Assembly: GCF_949769255.1 (NCBI RefSeq)
Contig: NZ_OX458329.1
Location: 372,001-436,000 of the forward strand
Source of the DNA: Mobiluncus massiliensis
Lineage (GTDB): Bacteria; Actinomycetota; Actinomycetes; Actinomycetales; Actinomycetaceae
Direction of reading: 5' to 3'
DNA length: 64,000 nucleotides
Shown here piece by piece: positions 1-6,487 of this stretch. Positions within the stretch are counted from its first letter, which is position 1. Each line of letters begins with the position of its first letter. Both the position numbers and the translations under genes were made by a program. Under the pieces are notes generated by a model. It saw only the letters and a list, made by a program, of their open reading frames with translations. It was not told where the DNA came from and did no database searches.

Positions 1-819
1 AGTTGGGACCAAGGAACTGCGGGTATCACCCACACTTTGGAAGTGCTGCAAAACGCCGGGCTGGGGACGTCCGGGACCCGCGCGAATGCCGAGCAAACCC
101 CTTGGCAAATGTATGAAATTCACAAGGCGGGACGCGCCGTACACGTGGCGCACTTGTCTTTTACGTACGGGCTGAATTTTGAATCCGTGCCGGAAGTGGA
201 CCGCCACCCTTACCTGGTGGAAATCAACGATGTTGAGCAAATCATCGAGTATGCTCGGCAAGCCCGTCAGGCCGGGGCGGACATCGTGATTGTCAGTCCC
301 CACGGCGGCAGCGAATACGTCTATGAACCCCAGCCCCAACAGCGGCAATGGGCACAGGCTCTGGCGCAATCCGGGGTCGTGGACGCCTATGTCGGCCACC
401 ACGCCCACGTTCCCCAGCGGATTACTCTCACGCCCGGGGGAGTGCACGGCGCCGGGATGTGGACCTATTTCGGCACCGGAAACCTGCTGACCAGCCAAAC
501 CCCCGATATGGGAATCGGCACTCAGATTGAGTCGATTGCGTGGCTGAGCTTTGATATCACCGGGCCGGAGAAACACCCGCAGGTCACTCTCAGCCAAGCG
601 GCGTGGGTCCCGGTCGTGCTGGACCGCAGCCGATTCCACGCGGTTCCCGTTCACGATTTCGATGGCGGAGCCACCCCGCCCGGCTCGCGTCTCGATGCTG
701 CTACCGTCCAGCGCTACCATGAGGAACTGGTGAAAGTTATGGGAACTGAGGCGACAGAGCTGCAGTCCCCGCCTCCGGCTCCGGCTGAGCCCGCTGTCGT
801 GACGGTTTTGCCGCGTTAG
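1..819 (+). CDS. CapA-family metallophosphatase-like protein (3' part)
   Basis: The reading frame is open from the first base, so the true start lies outside the window; 272 residues are visible. It belongs to the CapA/PGA_cap family, a calcineurin-like metallophosphatase fold often encoded with poly-gamma-glutamate capsule genes and also found as stand-alone secreted proteins. Seen motifs are an early DQGTAGI segment, SPHGGSEY and the histidine-rich GHHAHVPQ, which fit the metal-binding part of the fold. The C-terminus is rich in proline and alanine and ends at TAG. No capsule-synthesis partner is visible, so its substrate is unknown. Family assignment is fairly sure; function is not. Confidence 0.75.
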   Translation, partial: SWDQGTAGITHTLEVLQNAGLGTSGTRANAEQTPWQMYEIHKAGRAVHVAHLSFTYGLNFESVPEVDRHPYLVEINDVEQIIEYARQARQAGADIVIVSPHGGSEYVYEPQPQQRQWAQALAQSGVVDAYVGHHAHVPQRITLTPGGVHGAGMWTYFGTGNLLTSQTPDMGIGTQIESIAWLSFDITGPEKHPQVTLSQAAWVPVVLDRSRFHAVPVHDFDGGATPPGSRLDAATVQRYHEELVKVMGTEATELQSPPPAPAEPAVVTVLPR

Positions 820-999
820 ACGCCGCCGGGCCGGCCGCGGGTCAGCCTCGCACGAGCCGCGTAACAGCCGCGGACCGGCCGCGGACGATTGGCTTTAGGT
901 ACGGTTTTCTACTATGATTTGACACATCCCCCCGTTAATTTGTTTAGGGTGAAGTGTGCCCGCGGCGGGGAAAGAAATTGCCTACAGGAGGAACAAATA
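820..999. other. Spacer before secE with GC-rich inverted repeats
   Basis: This gap holds GC-rich inverted segments (GGCCGGCCGCGG near 831 and CCGCGGACCGGCC near 869) that could end the CapA transcript. A TTGACA lies at 919-924, but no -10 hexamer sits at normal distance; the nearest TANNNT, TAGGGT at 945-950, is 20 bp away. A secE promoter here is therefore only a suggestion. Confidence 0.35.
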
Positions 1000-1260
1000 A
1001 TGGCAGAAACCGAAGGTGCCATTCAGCCGGCGAAAAAAGCCGAAGCTACCCCTAGCGCTGATCAGGAACTTGGTTTTTTCGCGCGTATCATGCAGTTTTT
1101 CCGCCAAGTCGTGGATGAGATGAAAAAAGTTGTCTATCCCACCAGAGAAGAACTGTGGCGCTACTTCTTGGTCGTGATTGTTTTCGTGGCGATCATCATG
1201 ACCGCGGTCGGGTTGATGGATTTGGGCTTCGGAGCCCTGACCGACCTTATCTTTAGCTAG
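1000..1260 (+). CDS. secE: Preprotein translocase subunit SecE
   Basis: Small membrane subunit of the SecYEG protein-export channel. The product is 86 residues with a charged N-terminus, the conserved amphipathic part [20 protein letters not shown], and one transmembrane helix ([21 protein letters not shown]), the single-TM form usual outside the enterobacteria. I chose the ATG at 1000 because AGGAGGAAC stands 6 nt upstream; a longer in-frame start at 889 has no such site. It is directly followed by nusG, the normal order. Confidence 0.95.
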   Translation: MAETEGAIQPAKKAEATPSADQELGFFARIMQFFRQVVDEMKKVVYPTREELWRYFLVVIVFVAIIMTAVGLMDLGFGALTDLIFS

Positions 1261-1307
1261 GCCTCTTTGGTCTTTTCAACATCATCGCCCCACGAGGAAT
1301 ATCAGTA

Positions 1308-2135
1308 ATGTCAGACGAGAACGAATTGCAAGAAAACGCTGCTGTGGCTGAAGAAGCCCAGCTGGAGCCTAACCAGGCCGCCGAGGCCGCCCCGCCCGCC
1401 GAGGACGCTTTGGCGGCTGACCTAGAGGAAGTCCCCGCGAACGTGGACCCCGCAACTGGTGAAATCATCGAGGACACCGCGGATGCTGCGGAAACCGAGA
1501 CGGAGGAACTCGACCCGAAGCAGGCACTCGAAGTTGAGCTACGCGCTTTGCCGGGCCGGTGGTACGTGGTACACACGTACTCTTCCTACGAAAAACGTGT
1601 GAAACAGAACATTGAACAGCGCGTGGCGAATAATCCCGGCATGGAAGATTATGTCTACCAAGTCGAGATTCCGATGGAAGAACATGTCGAAGTCAAGGCC
1701 AAGAGCCGCAAGGTCGTGCAGCGTCCGCGCATTCCAGGCTACGTTTTGGTGCGCATGGACATGGATGAGAACTCGTGGCGTCTGGTGAAGGACACCCCGG
1801 CCGTGACTGGTTTTGTGGGAAACCAGCAGGATCCCGTGCCGCTGACGTTGGCAGAAGTGGTCAATATGCTGGCTCCGACCGCCAAGGAGGCCGCGAAAGT
1901 GGCGGTGGAAGACGGTCAGGTCGAGATTTCACAAGCGACGCAGCGGACTGCTCCGGTGGCGACGGATTTCGAGGTGGGTCAGTCGGTGACTATTACCTCC
2001 GGTCCTTTCGAGACGCTTTCCGCGACGATTGCCGAGGTCAACGCCGAAACTCAGAAGCTGACCGTGTTGGTCACTATCTTCGAGCGCGAGACCCCGGTGG
2101 AGTTGAACTTCAACCAGGTCGCCAAAATCGACTGA
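1308..2135 (+). CDS. nusG: Transcription termination/antitermination protein NusG
   Basis: NusG binds RNA polymerase and affects pausing, Rho termination and coupling to translation. The protein has 275 residues. The first 80 or so are acidic and low in complexity, an extension common in actinobacterial NusG. The NGN domain follows from about residue 84 ([20 protein letters not shown]), and a KOW domain lies near residues 220-275 ([14 protein letters not shown]). GAGGAATATCAGTA precedes the ATG. Usually rplK and rplA follow; here they do not. A GC-rich hairpin follows instead. Confidence 0.96.
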   Translation: MSDENELQENAAVAEEAQLEPNQAAEAAPPAEDALAADLEEVPANVDPATGEIIEDTADAAETETEELDPKQALEVELRALPGRWYVVHTYSSYEKRVKQNIEQRVANNPGMEDYVYQVEIPMEEHVEVKAKSRKVVQRPRIPGYVLVRMDMDENSWRLVKDTPAVTGFVGNQQDPVPLTLAEVVNMLAPTAKEAAKVAVEDGQVEISQATQRTAPVATDFEVGQSVTITSGPFETLSATIAEVNAETQKLTVLVTIFERETPVELNFNQVAKID

Positions 2136-2150
2136 TTTTTCAGGCTTGGC

Positions 2151-2190
2151 GGCGGGCGCGGGACTTCCATCCTGCGCCCGCCCGGGCTTT
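2151..2190 (+). terminator. Probable terminator after nusG
   Basis: GGCGGGCGC (2151-2159) and GCGCCCGCC (2174-2182) form a perfect 9-bp stem with a 14-nt loop, followed by CGGGCTTT. It lies 16 bp after the nusG stop. Confidence 0.65.
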
Positions 2191-2282
2191 CCGAGTGTTC
2201 TCAGATGTTCCAAGAACACTATGGTTTAAGATTTAAGAGAATCCCATCGCTGGGTGCTACTGTTGGTGCGGTACCGAGCATC

Positions 2283-3071
2283 TCAGCCTATCCACTTTTT
2301 TCTCACCCGGTTAAGGTATTTCCTTTGGAAATCGCGCTTACTCTGGAAGAAAAGTAGGTCCGTGTGTGTTGCTGATTTGGTCTGGAATTTTAAGCGTGTC
2401 AACTCTATGGTGCAGAAGTAATCCGCGACCTGCGCTAAACGGTATTCACGAAACCCGCCCGGCTTAAATACGGAAACCTGTCGCGCTAATGCTTGAGTAA
2501 ACACCTCTCGTAAGGCCATTTCAACGGTCGGTTGACCGCCGTCGTAGTAAATCTTTACCTGGTCAAAACCTAGCAGCCACTCAAGGTTCGACCGTACGAA
2601 ACTACGCAATGCCTCTGGCAAAACCGTTTGCAGAGCCTCCAGTCCAGGCGCGGTCTTTCGTTCAAACACGAAAGACCGGTAATGAATCGGGAGCCGCAGA
2701 GCAAACGCATTGAAGGCAAATAGGTATTTCAAACGCAACGCCACGTCTAGATTCTCGTAATCTTCGTTACCGCGTAGTAAAGGCGAAGAATGCATGGGGA
2801 TGTCAGTGAGACCGCGAATCCTCAAAGCCGATTCATAATCAGATATTGGCCCGGTCACATCCTCGGATTGGTCATGCAGAACCAAAGTTAACAGGTAATA
2901 GCCACTAGTGTCGGCCTCGGTGCCGGATTCGTCAGCAAAGATACTTAGTTCTCGCACGGTAATCGAAAAAGATACAGTTTGAGCCGGGACTTTCACCTCC
3001 CGGCTCAGTGAACGGTTCGTCCACAAACTTGGCAGCAGATGCTCTCGCATCCACCAACTCAAATTTACCAT
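2283..3071 (-). CDS. DUF3800 domain protein
   Basis: A 262-residue protein with the DUF3800 signature FADESGT near residues 45-51 and a second acidic segment, IYYDGGQ, near residue 172. From general knowledge, DUF3800 proteins are thought to adopt an RNase H-like fold and often occur in phage-related or defence neighbourhoods; no reaction can be assigned here. The ATG at 3071 has GAGGAA just before it. It lies on the opposite strand to nusG and only 188 bp outside the left att site, so it was on the chromosome next to the tRNA before this phage arrived. Confidence 0.7.
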   Translation of the reverse strand: MVNLSWWMREHLLPSLWTNRSLSREVKVPAQTVSFSITVRELSIFADESGTEADTSGYYLLTLVLHDQSEDVTGPISDYESALRIRGLTDIPMHSSPLLRGNEDYENLDVALRLKYLFAFNAFALRLPIHYRSFVFERKTAPGLEALQTVLPEALRSFVRSNLEWLLGFDQVKIYYDGGQPTVEMALREVFTQALARQVSVFKPGGFREYRLAQVADYFCTIELTRLKFQTKSATHTDLLFFQSKRDFQRKYLNRVRKKWIG

Positions 3072-3258
3072 GTTCCTCGACTACCCGGCAATAGCCAGGA
3101 TTCATCTCCGCTGGTAATCGGCAAATCTGTCTGCTTACCTCATGTAGAACCTACGACATGTTTTTGGGTGGAGCTGGCTCTAGTAAGAACCCACAATTGG
3201 GCGTGGCAAAAATAGGACGCAAATGGGAAATTTTGTTGAAATTGCAACGTTTTTAGTG

Positions 3259-3297
3259 GTACGCCATCAGGGACTCGAACCCTGAACCCACTGATTA
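3259..3297. repeat. attL core (partial tRNA-Lys)
   Basis: A 39-bp copy identical to 20197-20235. It covers the acceptor 3' strand, T-arm, variable loop and the 3' side of the anticodon arm of tRNA-Lys in reverse orientation. Just outside, the left chromosome continues so that the pre-integration tRNA would have ended in an encoded CCA. Confidence 0.93.
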
Positions 3298-3343
3298 CGG
3301 ATTTACTCAGTTCAAGGTGGTTTTAGTCGCGTAGTCTCAGGCT

Positions 3344-4138
3344 ATGAAATCAAACGATTGGACTACCTGCATTAACGCCTATCTGCTGTCTTTAAAAGCG
3401 TCTGGAAGATTAAGCGGAACAATCGGCCTGCACCGTCATTATTTAGTTAGATTACGCACGATTGCCCCATGCCCCGCCCTAGTCACACAAGACCGGCTAG
3501 AACAATGGCTTGCTAATCACGATTGGAAAGCTGAGACGCGCCGTAGCGCGCAAGCTGTAGCTAAGGGGTTCTTTTCGTACCTCGAAAACTGCGAGGTATT
3601 AGCTAAAAATCCCGCAAAACGACTAGCGCCTATTCACGTACCTGACGGGATACCCCGCCCGGCTACAGAAACACAAGTGAAACGCGCCCTTTCCGAGGCT
3701 GACCACCGTACCTCTTTAATGATTAAATTCGCGGCTCTTTGCGGTTTACGTTCATGCGAAATAGCCACAATAGCGGGACGAGACTGGAACGGCGAAGTGC
3801 TGCGCGTCACCGGTAAAGGCGGGCGAGTGAGAATTATCCCTGTTCAAGACGCGACCCTCATTCATGCTCTGGAAGGCTGTAACGGCTGGTTATTCCCCGG
3901 GCGTATTGAGGGGCATTTATCCGCTAAATGGGTGCAAAAGTTGCTGAGTCGCGCCATGCCGGGCGGCGTAACCGGCCACATGCTACGCCACCGGTTCGGG
4001 ACTGTCGCCTATCGAGAGACACATGACCTTTTAGCGGTAGGGGCTGTAATGGGTCACGTTAAGACCGACACCACTAAGCGGTATATAAAGCTGGATTTGG
4101 ATCCGCTAACGCGGGCGGTACAGGCCGCGCAACTTTGA
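3344..4138 (+). CDS. int: Tyrosine recombinase (phage integrase)
   Basis: Site-specific recombinase that joins attP to attB in the tRNA-Lys gene. Catalytic residues are visible: R in GLRSCEIA (about residue 130), K in TGKGGRVR, HMLRHRF box, H of GHVKTDTT and the nucleophile Y in RYIKL. At 264 residues it is short; the core-binding SAM-like domain starts at once, so a separate arm-binding domain seems absent. No ribosome site precedes the ATG, but TAGTCT at 3332-3337 is 6 nt upstream, which fits a leaderless transcript. In the circular phage it would follow the repressor gene, with 9 nt between the repressor stop and its ATG. Confidence 0.93.
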   Translation: MKSNDWTTCINAYLLSLKASGRLSGTIGLHRHYLVRLRTIAPCPALVTQDRLEQWLANHDWKAETRRSAQAVAKGFFSYLENCEVLAKNPAKRLAPIHVPDGIPRPATETQVKRALSEADHRTSLMIKFAALCGLRSCEIATIAGRDWNGEVLRVTGKGGRVRIIPVQDATLIHALEGCNGWLFPGRIEGHLSAKWVQKLLSRAMPGGVTGHMLRHRFGTVAYRETHDLLAVGAVMGHVKTDTTKRYIKLDLDPLTRAVQAAQL

Positions 4139-4171
4139 CATGACAAATAAGAATTGTGCGGATGCTTCACC

Positions 4172-4200
4172 TTGACGTTACAGCTAGGTACATGTATAGT
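4172..4200 (+). promoter_or_regulatory. Strong sigma-70-like promoter
   Basis: TTGACG (4172-4177) and TATAGT (4195-4200) are separated by exactly 17 bp. This is one of the best housekeeping promoter matches I found in the window. Predicted start is about 4207, at the base of a hairpin. Confidence 0.75.
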
Positions 4201-4206
4201 ATTAAG

Positions 4207-4259
4207 TGTTAGGGCAACCGCTCTAACAACAGGAAAGCCCCGGAGGCTATTCCGGGGCT
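4207..4259 (+). promoter_or_regulatory. Two leader hairpins
   Basis: Hairpin 1 pairs TGTTAGGG (4207-4214) with CTCTAACA (4221-4228), with one G:U. Hairpin 2 pairs AGCCCCGGA (4236-4244) perfectly with TCCGGGGCT (4251-4259). Together they form most of the leader of the small peptide transcript. Confidence 0.6.
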
Positions 4260-4279
4260 AAGAGGAAAAGGAGATTAAG

Positions 4280-4378
4280 ATGATTGCAGTCATCGAAATC
4301 CTGATTTCCCTTCCTGAAGCTATTTTAGCGCTGATTCTCATTTTTGAGAAGATGCACCGAAACAGCAAGGAAGATTAG
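4280..4378 (+). CDS. 32-residue hydrophobic peptide
   Basis: An ATG with AAAAGGAG 6 nt upstream opens a 32-codon frame ending at TAG. The peptide is one hydrophobic segment (IAVIEILISLPEAILALILIF) followed by a charged tail (EKMHRNSKED). I do not recognise the family. The organisation (strong promoter, structured leader, tiny membrane peptide, terminator) resembles type I toxin or other small-membrane-peptide loci, but similarity of layout is not homology. It lies between integrase and an excisionase-like gene, so it may be expressed from the lysogen. An untranslated structured RNA is an alternative. Confidence 0.55.
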   Translation: MIAVIEILISLPEAILALILIFEKMHRNSKED

Positions 4379-4384
4379 GAAGTC

Positions 4385-4420
4385 GCCCCGTCCCCTCACG
4401 GGGGGCGGGGCTTCCTCTGA
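4385..4420 (+). terminator. Terminator of the small peptide unit
   Basis: GCCCCGTCCCC cannot start earlier than about 4385; it pairs with GGGGGCGGGGC (4401-4411) in an 11-bp stem with one G:U and a short TCACG-type loop, followed by TTCCTCT. It begins 6 bp after the peptide stop codon. Confidence 0.65.
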
Positions 4421-4440
4421 AATTCACCAAGGGGGCTATC

Positions 4441-4656
4441 ATGTTTCTTTCGTTGCAGGGCGTGGCTGAGTATGCCGGGCTTGCCTATGGCACTATCAAA
4501 GCCTATTTCGCGCGGGGCTATCTCCCTGCGCCTGATGTTGCGATTGGTATGCGCGATAAAGTCACAGCCTACGGCTGGTCTACCGACACTATCGACCATT
4601 GGTTAGCCAATCGCCCGGGGCGCGGGGCGCGTACCGACCTAAAGGGTCGCAAGTGA
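4441..4656 (+). CDS. Small HTH protein, excisionase-like
   Basis: A 71-residue protein with a MerR/AlpA-type helix-turn-helix at the N-terminus (LQGVAEYAGLAYGTIKAYFARGYLP), then a wing-like part with WSTDTIDHWL, typical of HTH_17 excisionase-like proteins. AAGGGGG stands 7 nt before the ATG. Its position beside integrase suggests a recombination directionality factor, but small HTH proteins of this kind can also be regulators. It is convergent with the lysis genes. Confidence 0.6.
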   Translation: MFLSLQGVAEYAGLAYGTIKAYFARGYLPAPDVAIGMRDKVTAYGWSTDTIDHWLANRPGRGARTDLKGRK

Positions 4657-4660
4657 TGTT

Positions 4661-4716
4661 TTAAACGGGTAATATTATGCGGATATTTGCAATCTGGTAA
4701 TAATATGACCCGTTTT
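4661..4716. terminator. Bidirectional terminator between convergent phage genes
   Basis: AAACGGGTAATATTAT (4663-4678) and ATAATATGACCCGTTT (4700-4715) pair over 16 positions with one mismatch; T runs lie on both outer sides. It separates the plus-strand excisionase-like gene from the end of the long minus-strand structural block. Confidence 0.7.
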
Positions 4717-4723
4717 GTAACAT

Positions 4724-4996
4724 TTAGCGTTGCATTTTTTCCAGTTCTTTCCAAAGGCGGGCATGGGTGTCGCGCGCGTCTGTCATGAGGCTTTGCAAAT
4801 CGTCGTGTAGTTCCCCCTGTCGGTGTCCCAGGCTTTTTACCCGGTCATCCATCATGTTCACAATGTCGCGGAGTGAGGTTCCGTGGTCTGGTTTCATTTC
4901 TTTGGATGCTGAGCGGGCGTATATTGCGGCGATGATAGCGGCGATACCGCTCAGGATAGCGCCTATACCTTGTAGGTCAGTTAGCCAGCTGGGCAT
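4724..4996 (-). CDS. Small membrane protein with coiled-coil tail, holin-like
   Basis: Last gene of the phage late block. The 90-residue product has one transmembrane segment (IGAILSGIAAIIAAIYA, about residues 11-27), then a long charged helical part with heptad-like spacing. It resembles small holins or holin-associated proteins of actinophages (DUF2746-like), a guess from size, topology and place. The ATG at 4996 overlaps the previous stop as TAATG, so translation is probably coupled; longer in-frame starts would run back through the previous gene. Confidence 0.6.
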   Translation of the reverse strand: MPSWLTDLQGIGAILSGIAAIIAAIYARSASKEMKPDHGTSLRDIVNMMDDRVKSLGHRQGELHDDLQSLMTDARDTHARLWKELEKMQR

Positions 4997-5223
4997 TAGT
5001 CCCCCTTGTTTCGTGTCGGTCGGTAGGCCAGGGCTGTCCCGGTTGCGAGGATTGCCCCGGCTAGGGCGATCCAGAGGGGCGCGGTTTGGTCGCTGATGAC
5101 ACCGTAGGCGCTTAGTAGCGGGATTAGCGCGGTGACGATTGCGTAGAGCCATGAGCGTACGGGCGGCGGGATAAGCTCGGTAATGGTTTCAGTTTCGGGG
5201 CTGTCGGTTTCGTGGTTTCCCAT
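4996..5223 (-). CDS. Holin-like protein with two membrane segments
   Basis: A 75-residue protein with an acidic N-terminus (HETDSPETETITELIPP) and two transmembrane helices, about residues 24-43 and 46-65, with a short basic C-terminus (RPTRNKGD). Two helices, small size and its place right after the endolysin support a holin that lets the endolysin reach the wall. Start chosen at 5223, where AGAAAGGAAC lies upstream; the frame is open further upstream but only inside the endolysin gene. Confidence 0.65.
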   Translation of the reverse strand: MGNHETDSPETETITELIPPPVRSWLYAIVTALIPLLSAYGVISDQTAPLWIALAGAILATGTALAYRPTRNKGD

Positions 5224-5237
5224 TGGTTTGTTCCTTT

Positions 5238-6062
5238 CTAGTGGTTGTTTATCCAGGTTTGCCAGGCGGTCATTGTTTGGGTTCCGGCGTATCCGTCTGC
5301 TGGCACGCCTAAGAAACGCTGGGTTTTCATTACTGTTTCGCGCCCAAAAAATCCGTCTGCAACGGCTCCGATTCGCGCTTGCCACGCTTTGATACAGGTC
5401 GAGCCTTTCGCCCCGCGTGTGACCCATTCCCACCCGGCGCCCGCGTTGGGCACGTGGGTTTTATTGGTCGCGGGTTGTGAGGAAATGACCCCATCAACAG
5501 GGGTGCCTAGCTTGGTTTGCAGGGCGCGGATTGATTCGGGGCCAAAATATCCGTCTATGGCTATAGTTTTGCGGGCTTGCGGGGCGGGCGGGGCGCTGTC
5601 GTAGCGGGGTCGAAACACGTTGCACACGACACCGAAAGAGCGGGTGCGTCTGCCTACCCCGCCGGATTTCCAGGCGACTGTAGTATTTCCCTCGATAGTT
5701 TGCAGGGCGTTTCCGAGGTTGCGTTCGACGATTCCCACATGGTCGGAAACTCCGCCGTCCCAGTCAAAAAACACGATATCCCCCGGTTGGGCGTGGTGTT
5801 TATTGACTTCCAGGACGAGCTTTTTCATGGCTTTTATTCCGGTAGGGCAATAGGCGAAGTCCCCGCCGGGCGGGGTTGTTCCGGCTTGCCGGAATACCCA
5901 CGTGACGAACATGGCGCAATAGGGGACTCCGGTGGTTCCGTAATATTTGCCATGCCGGGCGGCATAGTCGCGCCCGTACTTGGTACCTGGTTGCGGGTCG
6001 GTCCACCGTGAATAGCTGATTTCGCGGGCGGCGATGCTGAGGATCGTGACTGCTGTGGTCAT
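5238..6062 (-). CDS. Endolysin: CHAP/NlpC-P60-like amidase/peptidase with peptidoglycan-binding repeats
   Basis: Cell-wall hydrolase for host lysis. Residues 10-130 form a CHAP-like papain-fold domain with the nucleophile C in VPYCAMFV, H in SDHVGIVE and an acidic residue in TIEGNT. From about residue 145 on there are three copies of a peptidoglycan-binding motif (DGYFGPESIRALQ, DGFFGRETVMKTQ, DGYAGTQTMTAWQ). Total 274 residues. The ATG at 6062 overlaps the upstream stop as ATGA. Two holin-like genes follow, giving a normal lysis cassette. Confidence 0.85.
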   Translation of the reverse strand: MTTAVTILSIAAREISYSRWTDPQPGTKYGRDYAARHGKYYGTTGVPYCAMFVTWVFRQAGTTPPGGDFAYCPTGIKAMKKLVLEVNKHHAQPGDIVFFDWDGGVSDHVGIVERNLGNALQTIEGNTTVAWKSGGVGRRTRSFGVVCNVFRPRYDSAPPAPQARKTIAIDGYFGPESIRALQTKLGTPVDGVISSQPATNKTHVPNAGAGWEWVTRGAKGSTCIKAWQARIGAVADGFFGRETVMKTQRFLGVPADGYAGTQTMTAWQTWINNH

Positions 6063-6472
6063 TTTGCGACCGGCTTTCCATAGCCCCAAACAAGAACCTT
6101 GACATCAACACTGTCGGGGCTTCCTGTACTCATGCCCCGGATCGTGATTTTATTGTTCTCGATGAAAGCGGCCGAACACCTAACAAACCCGCTAAAGTTT
6201 GACCCGGATGCAGATATATAGGTTGTATCGCAAAAAGCGCCTAGAGGGGTCGTTATAGAGGCTGGTATGTCTGCGGATGCTTCCCCGATTTTCCACGCGT
6301 CATGTGAGCTATTTGGGTCGGTTTTCAGCTTGATTGTTACGACTTCCAGAACCAACGTTTGGATTCCTTGGTCTATCTTTTCGGCTAAGGCTTTGATTTG
6401 GTTTGCTCCGTCTGCGATTGGGTCGGTAGGTAACGGGTACGGAAGTCCGAGTTTAGGGGTTTGTCCAGGCAT
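6059..6472 (-). CDS. Phage tail protein (minor/tip), function unassigned
   Basis: A 137-residue protein between the large minor tail protein and the endolysin. The N-terminus (PKLGLPYPLPTDPIADGANQIKAL) matches the start often seen in short tail-fibre or receptor-binding proteins of actinophages; the C-terminal half is beta-rich with small and polar residues. AAAGGAAAAAC precedes the ATG. It is the best candidate here for the host-recognition protein, by position only. Confidence 0.55.
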   Translation of the reverse strand: MPGQTPKLGLPYPLPTDPIADGANQIKALAEKIDQGIQTLVLEVVTIKLKTDPNSSHDAWKIGEASADIPASITTPLGAFCDTTYISASGSNFSGFVRCSAAFIENNKITIRGMSTGSPDSVDVKVLVWGYGKPVAK

Positions 6473-6487
6473 GATAGTTTTTCCTTT

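Noticed and set aside
3259..3297. A second tRNA gene
   Set aside because: Only the 3' half is present and the following phage sequence does not complete the cloverleaf; it is the attL copy.
3344..4138. ssrA-like tag on integrase
   Set aside because: In known systems of this kind integrase is also unstable, but this C-terminus (RAVQAAQL) does not end in a clear LAA or LVA-type signal.
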